Shown here one piece after another: positions 52,750 to 60,554 of a stretch of 64,000 nt of DNA. The notes below the pieces were generated by a model. It saw only the letters and a program-made list of their open reading frames with translations, had not been told where the DNA came from and made no database searches. A program made the position numbers and the translations under genes. Within the stretch, counting starts at the first letter, position 1; each line of letters opens with the position of its first letter. This DNA comes from Bacillus sp. N1-1 (GTDB lineage: Bacteria; Bacillota; Bacilli; Bacillales; Guptibacillaceae): assembly GCF_009818105.1 (NCBI RefSeq), contig NZ_CP046564.1, positions 1,364,001-1,428,000 of the forward strand, given 5' to 3'.

Positions 52750-53094
52750 GTGACGCTGTTACAGTCATTAATAACGGAGCTTAGAAGAGGAACGTTAACG
52801 CTTGCGGTACTCAGCCAATTAAGGTCTCCTCAATATGGATATTCACTTGTTCAGTCGCTTGAAAAGTCAGGAATCTCCATCGAACAGAGCACGCTGTATC
52901 CACTTCTCCGCAGATTAGAAAAGCAGGAACTTGTGACGAGCAGTTGGGATACGACGGAAAGCAGACCACGTAAGTATTACGTTCTAAGTGAGTATGGTCG
53001 TGACATTTTCGAGCAACTAAAGGCGGAGTGGGAGAAAACGTCAAGCGAGCTAGGTTCCTTATTGAAAGGGGAGGAAGAGCGTGAATCTGATTGA
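52750..53094 (+). CDS. PadR-family transcription regulator
   Basis: 114 residues from GTG 52750, which follows GGTGA; an ATG at 52732 falls inside the operator and lacks a site. PadR winged helix (ELRRGTLTLAVLSQLRSPQYGYSLVQSLE; SIEQSTLYPLLRRLEKQELV; RKYYVLSEYGR). Overlaps the HAAS-domain gene by 14 bases, a common PadR pairing. Confidence 0.92.
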   Translation: MTLLQSLITELRRGTLTLAVLSQLRSPQYGYSLVQSLEKSGISIEQSTLYPLLRRLEKQELVTSSWDTTESRPRKYYVLSEYGRDIFEQLKAEWEKTSSELGSLLKGEEERESD

Positions 53095-54034
53095 GGTTTA
53101 CATTGGAGAAGTGACAAGAAGGCTACCTGAATCGAATCCCCAGGATATTGCACTGGAGTTAAGGTCGACGATTGAGGATATGCTTCCAGAAAACCCAACG
53201 GAAGACGACGTGAAGGATGTGCTAAATGAACTTGGCAATCCAGTGCAGATGGCGAATGGATTTCGCGATTGGCCGATGCACCTCATTGGTCCTCGGTATT
53301 TTGAGCACTACTTTAAGATCATTAAAATTGTTCTCCCGATTGCACTAACCGCCACATTTATCGTGTTCATGACGGTTAATGTGATTGATTACAACGGAAC
53401 AGAGTCGATTGGAGCCGTCTTTTTTAATCTTCTTGGTGATGCGATTAGTGGTTTATGGAATACTACGATTCAAACGCTTTTCTGGATTACACTTGTTTTT
53501 GTCATTTTAGAACGAACCGATTTGAAAGTGACTGAAGGTTTCCACACATGGTCAGCAGATGAGTTAACGAAAATACCCGTTATACCGAAGAAAAAGAAAG
53601 TTTCCAAGACGGAGCTATTTAGTGATCTTCTCTTTGTAGCTGTGTGGGCAACGCTGTACTTTAACGCAGACAACTTACTAGGCATTATTAAGAATGGCAA
53701 GATCGATGTGCCCTTTTTTAATAATGAAGTTCTTTTATCCTATTGGCCTCTTGTTAGTCTTTCGCTTTTAACGGCAGTTCTTCTTGCACTCTATAAGTTG
53801 TTGGTTGGCTACTGGACGAAGCGATTAGCGATGGCAAATACCGTTCAACAGATCTTAGCGACATCCGTTATTGTGATCATGTTATTAAATGACCAGCTCA
53901 TTCATGAGGATTTTACAAATTTGTTATCCCTCTCAGAAACGTATGAAAACCTTACTTTAGCAGCGATTGGAGTATTTTTTATCATAAGTGCAGGGATCGA
54001 TAGTGTAAAAGGATATTGCAAATCGAGGTTGTGA
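53081..54034 (+). CDS. HAAS-domain membrane protein, PadR partner
   Basis: 317 residues from GTG behind GAGGAAGAG. The N-terminal about 65 residues form the HAAS helical bundle (LIEVYIGEVTRRLPESNPQD, ELRSTIEDMLPE, LNELGNPVQMANGF), followed by seven or so membrane helices. In PadR/HAAS pairs the membrane protein is thought to transmit envelope signals; the stimulus is unknown. Confidence 0.85.
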   Translation: MNLIEVYIGEVTRRLPESNPQDIALELRSTIEDMLPENPTEDDVKDVLNELGNPVQMANGFRDWPMHLIGPRYFEHYFKIIKIVLPIALTATFIVFMTVNVIDYNGTESIGAVFFNLLGDAISGLWNTTIQTLFWITLVFVILERTDLKVTEGFHTWSADELTKIPVIPKKKKVSKTELFSDLLFVAVWATLYFNADNLLGIIKNGKIDVPFFNNEVLLSYWPLVSLSLLTAVLLALYKLLVGYWTKRLAMANTVQQILATSVIVIMLLNDQLIHEDFTNLLSLSETYENLTLAAIGVFFIISAGIDSVKGYCKSRL

Positions 54035-54150
54035 GAATAGTAGAAGTGAAGAGTATACGAGGAACTGATGAAAACAGGACAAGATCACGAGAATATTTGG
54101 AAATGGCGCGTGGAATTGAAAAGAACTAATTGACTGAAAAAAATAATTTT
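54035..54150 (+). other. Gap with a possible 21-residue peptide
   Basis: ATG 54068 behind CGAGGAACTG opens a 21-codon frame (MKTGQDHENIWKWRVELKRT, N) ending at 54133. Downstream of the HAAS gene and before its terminator; translation is unproven. Confidence 0.3.
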
Positions 54151-54184
54151 TAAAAGAATCGCAGATTTTGTGATTCTTTTTTTC
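54151..54184 (+). terminator. Rho-independent terminator
   Basis: AAAAGAATCGCA pairs with TGTGATTCTTTT (one G-U), loop GATTT, long T-tract. Confidence 0.88.
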
Positions 54185-54268
54185 GTGCCAAAAAACCTTG
54201 ATAGTAAAGGGTTTTTGAGGTGTTTATGTATGGAAAATTCATTGAATGAACACGCTTCAGAAAAATTT

Positions 54269-54311
54269 TTTAAACGTTTTCATTGATTTATGAAATAATA
54301 ATTCCTATAAT
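54269..54311 (+). promoter_or_regulatory. gntP promoter with cre-like site
   Basis: TTTAAACGTTTTCA (54269-54282; minus strand TGAAAACGTTTAAA) matches the CcpA cre consensus with one mismatch. It directly adjoins -35 TTGATT (54283-54288); 17 bases later is -10 TATAAT (54306-54311). An imperfect hairpin in the leader follows at 54324-54356. Confidence 0.68.
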
Positions 54312-54381
54312 AAAGAAAGTTGGAAGGGTTTTCAGAGATTCACTGAAAATATCCTTTATTTTAGAAGAGGTGGGAGTTATC

Positions 54382-55713
54382 ATGGAAATTTATCTTTTAG
54401 CAATAACATTCATATCGATTGCAATTGTCATCGTAGGAGTTTCTGTTTTTCAATGGCATGCGTTTATCGGTTTAACGGTAGCGGCTTTATTCCTAGCAGT
54501 CATGTCTGGTATGGAATGGGTCAATATCATAGGTTCGTATGAAACTGGCGTTGGTGGCGTTCTTGGTCACTTGGTTGGTATTCTAGCACTTGGTACAATT
54601 CTCGGAAAACTTTTATCTGAATCTGGTGCAGGTTTACAGATAGCGAATTTCTTTATTCGCGTTTTTGGAGAGAAGAAGCTGCCGTGGGCAATGTTCTTCT
54701 CAGGATTTATTATTGGTATTCCAGTATTCTTTGAAGTTGGTATTTTAATTTTATTACCACTCGTGATTTCGATTCAAAAAGCAACGAAGAAAAACATTTT
54801 ATTGATTGCGTTACCAGCCGTAGCAGGCTTGTCGATTGTGCACGGATTGATTCCGCCACATCCAGGTGCGGTTGCAGCGATTGGAATTTATGAAGCCGAT
54901 CTTGGTAAGGTTCTTTTATACTCACTCATAATAGCGCTTCCAGCAGGTATTCTTGGCGGTCCGGTATTCGCGAAGTGGATTAATAAACGCGTTGTTCCTG
55001 TAGGTGAGCCTGATTTGATCAAGGTAGAAGATCAGCGCGATCCTTCTACGCTACCTGGAACAGGAATTTCATTCACGACAATCATTATGCCAGTCTTGCT
55101 TCTTGTCTTAGGAACATTCGCACCGTTTCTACCTTTACCAGATAATGCGGTAGGAATTTTAGAATTTATCGGTAGCCCACTAGTGGCGCTGTTACTGTCT
55201 TGTTTCTTTGCTTTCTATTTCCTTGGTTTCCGTCAGGGATTAAACAAAAAAGAAATTAAAAAATACGTGGAAGAATGTATTCTACCTGTTGGATCAATCA
55301 TCTTGATCATTGGCGCAGGTGGCGGTTTCAAACAAATTTTGATTGATAGCGGAATTGGTACGATTATCGGGAACCTTTCACAGGATCTCTCTTTGTCACC
55401 GCTCCTTCTAGCATTTTTGATCGCAGGTCTCATCCGAATTGCAACAGGTTCAGCAACGGTAGCCCTTACAACAGCGGCTGGTATTGTTTCACCAATTATC
55501 GCGACAATGTCAGGTGTAAACCTTGAATTGCTCGTTATTGTAACAGGTGCAGGTTCACTTATGTTCTCACACGTGAACGATGCTGGGTTCTGGATGGTGA
55601 AAGAATATCTAGGCTTAACGGTTAAAGAAACGTTCAAAACGTGGACTGTGTTGGAAACAGTGCTTTCCTTTGCTGCTTTTGGTGGCGCTTTGATTTTGAA
55701 TATGTTTGTATAA
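54382..55713 (+). CDS. gntP: Gluconate permease GntP
   Basis: 443 residues from ATG 54382 behind AGAGGTGGGAG; an in-frame start at 54283 lies in the promoter and is rejected. About twelve to fourteen membrane helices and GntP-family blocks (GIPVFFEVGILILLPLV, HGLIPPHPGAVAAIG, GSATVALTTAAGIVSP, HVNDAGFWMVKEY). Takes up gluconate by proton symport. No gntK or gntR adjoins it, so it is an isolated permease under apparent carbon catabolite control. Confidence 0.92.
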   Translation: MEIYLLAITFISIAIVIVGVSVFQWHAFIGLTVAALFLAVMSGMEWVNIIGSYETGVGGVLGHLVGILALGTILGKLLSESGAGLQIANFFIRVFGEKKLPWAMFFSGFIIGIPVFFEVGILILLPLVISIQKATKKNILLIALPAVAGLSIVHGLIPPHPGAVAAIGIYEADLGKVLLYSLIIALPAGILGGPVFAKWINKRVVPVGEPDLIKVEDQRDPSTLPGTGISFTTIIMPVLLLVLGTFAPFLPLPDNAVGILEFIGSPLVALLLSCFFAFYFLGFRQGLNKKEIKKYVEECILPVGSIILIIGAGGGFKQILIDSGIGTIIGNLSQDLSLSPLLLAFLIAGLIRIATGSATVALTTAAGIVSPIIATMSGVNLELLVIVTGAGSLMFSHVNDAGFWMVKEYLGLTVKETFKTWTVLETVLSFAAFGGALILNMFV

Positions 55714-55720
55714 GAATTGA

Positions 55721-55762
55721 AAGAGAGAGGGGGTCAGGCACGTGCCTGACCCCCTCTCTCTT
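55721..55762. terminator. REP palindrome P7 acting as bidirectional terminator
   Basis: A perfect 42-bp palindrome (half: AAGAGAGAGGGGGTCAGGCA plus C) lies seven bases after the gntP stop and two bases from the stop of the convergent cation exporter. Purine and T-rich edges (six further Ts) give it terminator form for both genes. Confidence 0.92.
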
Positions 55763-55764
55763 TT

Positions 55765-56676
55765 TTAATTACAGTTATTTTCCTGATCTTTGATCTCAGA
55801 TGTATCGCATTCCATTTGTATCGTTGTATGGGTGAGATCGAACTTTTCCTTTAGCTGTTGTCCTATTGTCTGGAGCAACTGATCGCGATTAGTCGTTTTG
55901 CTGACAACAATATGACACGTGAAGGAAGGAAAGTCTGAAGTGATATTCCAAATATGAACGTCATGGATGGATTGAACGCCATCTAACCCGACTAGCGTGT
56001 TCTTCACTTCTTCAAGATTAATGTTGGACGGTGTTCCTTCCATTAATACGTGGAAAGAGTCCTTTGTAACGCGAATCCCACTGATAAGTACGAGAATGGC
56101 GACAATCGAACTTGCGATTGGATCAGCGTAATTCCAGCCAGCGAACATGATGAGTAAGGCTGCGATAATCGCCCCAATTGATCCAAGTAAATCTCCTAGT
56201 ACATGTAGAAAAGCACTTCGTAAATTAAGATTTTCTGAAGTATCGCCTTTCATAAGAATCCAGGCGACAACGATGTTAACGATTAAGCCAATGGCTGCGA
56301 TGATCAGCATACCGGTACTTGCCACTTCCGGTGGATTTATAAAACGTTGCACAGATTCCCATAGAATATAGAAAGAAATCATTATAAGGGCAATACCGTT
56401 TAAGAAAGCTGCTAGAATTTCAAAGCGCTTGTATCCATAGGTTTTATCCTGATCGGATTCCTTCTCCCCGAGCTTAAATGCAAGTAGACTCATTCCAAGT
56501 GCAACAGCGTCGCTAAGCATGTGTCCAGCATCTGATAAGAGAGCGAGACTATTTGTTACAAATCCTCCAATTACCTCAAGAATCATAAAGGACGAAATGA
56601 GTAGGAAACTAATAAAGAGTGCTTTTTTGTTAGCGGAATGTGTGTGTCCATGGTCATGAGAATGGTTATGTCCCAA
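55765..56676 (-). CDS. czcD: Cation diffusion facilitator (CzcD-type zinc/metal exporter)
   Basis: 303 residues from TTG 56676, nine bases after GGAGG; a longer frame to 56766 overlaps the promoter and REP palindrome. N-terminal metal-binding GHNHSHDHGHTHS, six membrane helices with the H/D sites LLSDAGHMLSDA and HVLGDLLGS, and a cytoplasmic domain (DGVQSIHDVHIWNI...TCHIVVS). Exports zinc, cobalt or cadmium in exchange for protons. The ArsR-like dyad upstream suggests metal control. Confidence 0.93.
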   Translation of the reverse strand: MGHNHSHDHGHTHSANKKALFISFLLISSFMILEVIGGFVTNSLALLSDAGHMLSDAVALGMSLLAFKLGEKESDQDKTYGYKRFEILAAFLNGIALIMISFYILWESVQRFINPPEVASTGMLIIAAIGLIVNIVVAWILMKGDTSENLNLRSAFLHVLGDLLGSIGAIIAALLIMFAGWNYADPIASSIVAILVLISGIRVTKDSFHVLMEGTPSNINLEEVKNTLVGLDGVQSIHDVHIWNITSDFPSFTCHIVVSKTTNRDQLLQTIGQQLKEKFDLTHTTIQMECDTSEIKDQENNCN

Positions 56677-56710
56677 AGTAATGCCTCCAGTCAATATTGC
56701 GTATGATTGA

Positions 56711-56740
56711 TATATGATTATGTGTTCATGTATTGATTGT
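56711..56740 (-). promoter_or_regulatory. Promoter of the metal exporter with ArsR/CzrA-like dyad
   Basis: Minus strand TACAAT (56740-56735) is a good -10. Just downstream CATGAACACATAATCATATA (56730-56711) resembles the TGAACA-type imperfect dyads of ArsR/SmtB/CzrA metal sensors. No such regulator gene is in the window. Confidence 0.5.
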
Positions 56741-56764
56741 ACCACTTTTTGTTGAGAATTAAAC

Positions 56765-56812
56765 AAGGGGGTCAGGTACGAACCTGACCCCCTTAAAAGA
56801 CAAATGTCTTTT
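56765..56812. repeat. REP palindrome P8 with companion dyad
   Basis: Thirteen-bp arms AAGGGGGTCAGGT around ACGA (56765-56794), immediately followed by the perfect dyad AAAAGACAAATGTCTTTT (56795-56812). The pair matches the composite at 37532-37573. Confidence 0.92.
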
Positions 56813-56908
56813 GAGAGCGCACACTTAGTAGAAAGAAAACATACAATTGATTTTTTATGTATTGAAGCCTCATTTTCGGAAACAGTAATAGGATAGAGGA
56901 GGTTATGA

Positions 56909-57400
56909 ATGGTGTCAAAAGATCGTGGACTACTCTACATCATTTGGATTATCACTGGTGTGCTGTTATATCGATTTGTTCCGAAAAATAAAATTAGACA
57001 TGTCATTGTCGTTATGTTTTTCAAACAATTTATCACCTGGTTTCTAGGGTTGTGGGTTGTTGAGAAAGGTTTGATTAAGTATCCAGTAAGATTTATGAAG
57101 AAATCAAATAAAAGTAGCTTTACATTTGAATACTTCATTTATCCCTCGTTCTGTGCGATTTTTAATTTAAATTATCCTGAGAAGCGAAATAAAGTTATCC
57201 AATTTTTTTACTACCTTTTTCACGTTGGTTTGATTACTGGTGGCGAAGTTTTGGCGGAGCGATATACGAATCTCGTTAAATATGTAAAGTGGAAGTGGTA
57301 CTATAGTTTTGTTTCACTTGGGGTAACGAATTACGTATCTAGACGTTTCTATAAATGGTTTTATAAAAATGAATTTGAAGAAAGTGAAACAGGTGGATGA
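56909..57400 (+). CDS. CBO0543-like membrane protein
   Basis: 163 residues, ATG behind AGAGGAGGTTATGA. About four membrane helices, with the blocks FFKQFITWFLGLWVVEKGLI and SFTFEYFIYPSFCAIFNLNY recalling the CBO0543 family of Bacillus and Clostridium. Function unknown. Confidence 0.7.
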   Translation: MVSKDRGLLYIIWIITGVLLYRFVPKNKIRHVIVVMFFKQFITWFLGLWVVEKGLIKYPVRFMKKSNKSSFTFEYFIYPSFCAIFNLNYPEKRNKVIQFFYYLFHVGLITGGEVLAERYTNLVKYVKWKWYYSFVSLGVTNYVSRRFYKWFYKNEFEESETGG

Positions 57401-57451
57401 ATCTCCTGTTAGGTTGTACACACTTTCCTACTAAATAACAGACTGCAATTC

Positions 57452-57506
57452 ACACCCTTCCTTGTGGTATCTTTCTTATGGTTATAAAGAAATCAGTGAA
57501 GGGTGT
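57452..57506 (+). promoter_or_regulatory. Inverted repeat covering the pentapeptide-gene ribosome site
   Basis: ACACCCTTC (57452-57460) is the exact complement of GAAGGGTGT (57498-57506), which contains the ribosome binding site of the next gene. A weak promoter (TTGTGG 57462, TATAAA 57483) lies between them, so the repeat acts either on RNA, if transcription starts upstream, or as an operator. Confidence 0.4.
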
Positions 57507-57510
57507 TTGA

Positions 57511-58161
57511 ATGAGTAAAAAAGTGAAAGTAACGCTTCCTAAAATACCGGCAGTTTTAGAAAAAGGGAGCTTTCGTGATATTTACAGTGATGAAGATTTT
57601 ACATTAATGAATTGTGAGATTACAGGAGAGACAATCGAAGACATTGAACTTGATCAGGCCATTGTTTCAAAAGTTGTATTTCGAAATGTGACGTTCACAA
57701 ATGCGATGCTACCTCGAGTAGATCTGACGGATGTGATCTTTGATAATTGCAATCTTTCAAATGTGAACTTCAATGAAGGAATCATTCATCGTGTAAAGTT
57801 CATTGATTGCAAACTCATGGGGACAGATTTTACTGAAGCAAATCTCGGAAACGTTATATTTGAAAATAGCCGAGCACATTTCAGTAGTTACGTGGATGGG
57901 CGGTTAAAACAAGTGGAGTTTAAGTCGACCTCCCTGCAAAGTGCAAACTACCACGGCTGCCAGTTTACAAAGACGTCTTTCGTTCAGTGCGATCTGAACG
58001 AAGTGAATTTTGTGCAAACACGCTTAAATGGTGTGGATATTAGCACGTGCCATTTTGAGCGACTTCACGTTGAATTCGAAACGCTTGAAGGTTGTGTAGT
58101 ATCACAGGAGCAGGCGATTGGGTTTGCGAAGTTATTAGGATTAAAGGTAGCGGATAAATAG
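57511..58161 (+). CDS. Pentapeptide-repeat protein, Qnr-like length
   Basis: 216 residues, ATG behind GAAGGGTG. Repeats of the A(D/N)LxX type run from about 45 to 180 (FRNVTFTNAMLPRVDLTDVI, FDNCNLSNVNFNEG, CDLNEVNFVQTRLNGVDIS), forming a right-handed beta-helix. The end LEGCVVSQEQAIGFAKLLGL is like that of Qnr/MfpA-type gyrase-protecting proteins, whose length (about 218) is also close. Quinolone protection is a hypothesis only. Confidence 0.85.
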   Translation: MSKKVKVTLPKIPAVLEKGSFRDIYSDEDFTLMNCEITGETIEDIELDQAIVSKVVFRNVTFTNAMLPRVDLTDVIFDNCNLSNVNFNEGIIHRVKFIDCKLMGTDFTEANLGNVIFENSRAHFSSYVDGRLKQVEFKSTSLQSANYHGCQFTKTSFVQCDLNEVNFVQTRLNGVDISTCHFERLHVEFETLEGCVVSQEQAIGFAKLLGLKVADK

Positions 58162-58166
58162 AAGAT

Positions 58167-58202
58167 GGCGAGGCAGGTGCATCCCTGCCTCGCCTTTTTT
58201 TT
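58167..58202 (+). terminator. Rho-independent terminator
   Basis: Eleven-bp stem (GGCGAGGCAGG with CCTGCCTCGCC), six-base loop, eight Ts. Confidence 0.95.
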
Positions 58203-58235
58203 CTTTCATTGAAGATTGCTAGTGACGTCATATAG

Positions 58236-58265
58236 CGGGGGGCAGGTGCGTTGACCCCCGGTGCG
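58236..58265. repeat. Degenerate REP palindrome P9
   Basis: GGGGGGCAGGTGCGTTGACC then CCCGGTGCG: recognisable arms but the symmetry is broken. Confidence 0.6.
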
Positions 58266-58388
58266 TTAAAAGAGTAAAGAAGTCATTGAGGAATAGGTGA
58301 TAATTTGAAATAATTGAGAGTAGAGCGGGATATATAACGAGAAGAAACGTTAAGGTTACGCAATAGGCTCATACGATTGGAGGGTTTT

Positions 58389-58859
58389 ATGAACATTCGA
58401 CATGTGAAGCAGTCAGACTACTATGTCATTGCGCCACAAATCAATGAATGGTGGAATGGAAGACAAATGGCAGATAGGCTACCTAAATTGTTTTTTGATC
58501 ACTTTACGAATACAAGTTTTGTCGCAGAACAAGATGGTGAAATTATTGGCTTTCTTATAGGTTTTCTTTCTCAATCGCATCTACGAGAAGGGTATATTCA
58601 TTTTGTTGGTGTCCACCCTATGCATCGTGGCAGTCATATAGGGCGCCAACTCTATGAGTCTTTCTTTCAAACGATGAAAATGTATGGCCGAAATTTGGTG
58701 CGGTGCGTTACCTCTCCAGTTAATAAAAACTCCATCGCTTACCACATTCGAATGGGATTTGAAATTGAAGGCGGTAACCGTGTGGTAAATGGAATTGCTG
58801 TGCACTCAAATTATGACGGACCGGGAGAAGAGCGGGTTGTGTTTGTGAAGCGCATATAA
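58389..58859 (+). CDS. GNAT-family N-acetyltransferase
   Basis: 156 residues; ATG 58389 follows TTGGAGGGT. GNAT core IHFVGVHPMHRGSHIGRQLY and NSIAYHIRMGFEIEGG. Acceptor unknown. The gap upstream (58266-58376) holds nothing recognisable. Confidence 0.9.
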   Translation: MNIRHVKQSDYYVIAPQINEWWNGRQMADRLPKLFFDHFTNTSFVAEQDGEIIGFLIGFLSQSHLREGYIHFVGVHPMHRGSHIGRQLYESFFQTMKMYGRNLVRCVTSPVNKNSIAYHIRMGFEIEGGNRVVNGIAVHSNYDGPGEERVVFVKRI

Positions 58860-58868
58860 ATGTCCACG

Positions 58869-58898
58869 GCAGGGGTCAGGCTCGAGCCTGACCCCTGC
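58869..58898. repeat. REP palindrome P10
   Basis: Perfect 30-bp palindrome, half GCAGGGGTCAGGCTC, followed at once by the small dyad CTGCTTCAGCAGCAG. Ten bases after the GNAT stop, so a likely transcript end. Confidence 0.92.
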
Positions 58899-58977
58899 TT
58901 CAGCAGCAGGAATTCCCAATCCCCTGCCGAACTATATTTCTTGAGAAAGATACACATAATCAAAGGAGCGGTGAACA

Positions 58978-59742
58978 ATGTCTTTTATGAAGAAAATGAT
59001 GGCGCGTGTAGGTGTCGGAAGTTCAGAGGTTGATACGATCTTGAATCGGAATGTGCTTGTTCAAGGTGAAACGGTCGATGGTGTGATTAAAATAAGAGCA
59101 GGCAGCGTCGAACAAACGATTGAAAAGATCGATCTCTCTCTTCACACAACTTACGTGCAAAAGAAAGATGACAGCAAGGTAACAAAATCGGCTCAGATTG
59201 CGCGGCACGCGGTAGCGAATCAGTTTACGATTCAACCAAATGATGAGAAAGAATTCCCGTTTTCCTTTACGTTGCCGCTTGATGCCCCGATCAGTAAAGG
59301 GAAGAGCAAAGTTTGGCTCCAAACTGGACTTGATATTAAGAGTGCTGTTGATCCGCAAGATAAGGATATGATTGAGGTTGCCCCTCATCCGTATATCAAC
59401 GCATTCCTTCAAGCAGTCGATGGACTTGGTTTTAAGCTTCGAGAGGTTGAAAATGAAGAAGCTCACGGTTTTGGCCGACTGCCGTTTATTCAGGAATTTG
59501 AGTTTCGCGCCGCGCACGGTGCGTTTCGCAGTCGCCTTGATGAGCTAGAAGCTGTGTTCCAGCCGGTTTCAGAAAACAACATTCGCGTGATACTTGAGAT
59601 CGATCGAAAAGCAAGAGGCTTTTCTGGATTCTTATCTGAAATGCTCGAAACAGATGAATCGAAAGTGCAGTTTATGTTAACGACAGACGATGTGAACCAG
59701 ATCCAGCGCCAGTTGACTGATGTACTAAACAAGTACGCGTAA
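58978..59742 (+). CDS. spo0M: Sporulation-control protein Spo0M
   Basis: 254 residues, ATG behind AAAGGAGCG. Arrestin-like fold from the N-terminus (MARVGVGSSEVDTILNRNVL, LVQGETVDGVIKIRAGSVEQ) through PNDEKEFPFSFTLPLDAPIS to LPFIQEFEFR, then a Spo0M-type C-terminal region. Length is close to Bacillus subtilis Spo0M (258). It modulates entry into sporulation by a poorly defined route. Confidence 0.94.
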   Translation: MSFMKKMMARVGVGSSEVDTILNRNVLVQGETVDGVIKIRAGSVEQTIEKIDLSLHTTYVQKKDDSKVTKSAQIARHAVANQFTIQPNDEKEFPFSFTLPLDAPISKGKSKVWLQTGLDIKSAVDPQDKDMIEVAPHPYINAFLQAVDGLGFKLREVENEEAHGFGRLPFIQEFEFRAAHGAFRSRLDELEAVFQPVSENNIRVILEIDRKARGFSGFLSEMLETDESKVQFMLTTDDVNQIQRQLTDVLNKYA

Positions 59743-59753
59743 GGCATTCGATC

Positions 59754-59795
59754 AAAATAAAACCGCACTTACTCATGTAAGTGCGGTTTTATTTT
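59754..59795 (+). terminator. Rho-independent terminator
   Basis: Nineteen-bp perfect stem (AAAATAAAACCGCACTTAC and complement) around TCAT. Confidence 0.95.
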
Positions 59796-59898
59796 GAAAC
59801 GAATTGCCTTTTGATTCGTATGTGTTATTAGGATCAGAATCTTTGCTTTTTCCAGGTAACTCAACTCATGTGAATGAAGAAGAACTGAGGTGAACGAT

Positions 59899-59970
59899 TT
59901 GGAAGAAGGATTATTTTTACTGTTGATCGTCTTAACGACAGTCATCATCCTACGTAAAAAGAAAAATTGA
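59899..59970 (+). CDS. Small single-helix membrane peptide (23 aa)
   Basis: TTG 59899 follows GAGGTGAACGA. MEEGLFLLLIVLTTVIILRK then KKN: one helix with a strongly basic end, the shape of many small membrane peptides, including some type I toxins. Translation is inferred from the ribosome site. Confidence 0.5.
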   Translation: MEEGLFLLLIVLTTVIILRKKKN

Positions 59971-60095
59971 TTATTTCAGCGCATTCTCATCTTCCATATT
60001 GCCTAACGCTCCAGCAGGGATTTATTCCCTTTTATCGAAGAGTATGGATAGTGAATTAATCCATGAAATGGGGGAAGAGGAGGAGCTGAAAACGG

Positions 60096-60554
60096 ATGAA
60101 GAATTGGCTGAAAATCTTGCCGCTGCTTCTCATTATTCTAGCGGGCTGTAATGACAAGGATGAGGCAGGGGCTAAACAAGTTGTTCAAAAGGAAAGTGAT
60201 TTAGAGGTTAGTGACACGTTTACATCGGGATCGTATACGATGATTGGAGAAGAAGGAAGACTTGGCTTTATTTATGATGAAGCGGCAACATTTAAAGTAG
60301 GTCAGCCAAACAAGTATATGTGGCATTTTTGGGGACCTGATGATGAACTAGATGGAAGATTTAAAGTGATCGGAACCAATCAGGATACAAATGAAGAAGT
60401 GGTTGTTTTTGAAACAAATGAAGTAGCCGGTCCGCATAATGGAGCGGATGGTCATACCCCGTCTTCCATGCAGCTTCCTTCAAGCGGGACTTGGGAGCTC
60501 GATGCTTATGTCGGCGGTGAATTATTTGGAACGGTCGTTGTGGAGGTTAAGTAA
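60096..60554 (+). CDS. DUF4871-like lipoprotein
   Basis: 152 residues, start behind AGAGGAGGAG. Lipobox IILAGC (C18). A beta-sandwich-like domain (FTSGSYTMIGEEGRLGFIYD, PNKYMWHFWG, GTWELDAYVGGELFGTVVVE) matches DUF4871/YhfM-type lipoproteins as I recall them. Its stop abuts the next gene. Confidence 0.78.
   Translation: MKNWLKILPLLLIILAGCNDKDEAGAKQVVQKESDLEVSDTFTSGSYTMIGEEGRLGFIYDEAATFKVGQPNKYMWHFWGPDDELDGRFKVIGTNQDTNEEVVVFETNEVAGPHNGADGHTPSSMQLPSSGTWELDAYVGGELFGTVVVEVK

Noticed and set aside
56677..56766. 30-residue N-terminal extension of the metal exporter
   Set aside because: It would cover the promoter and operator-like dyad; TTG 56676 with GGAGG is the better start and begins right before the His-rich motif.
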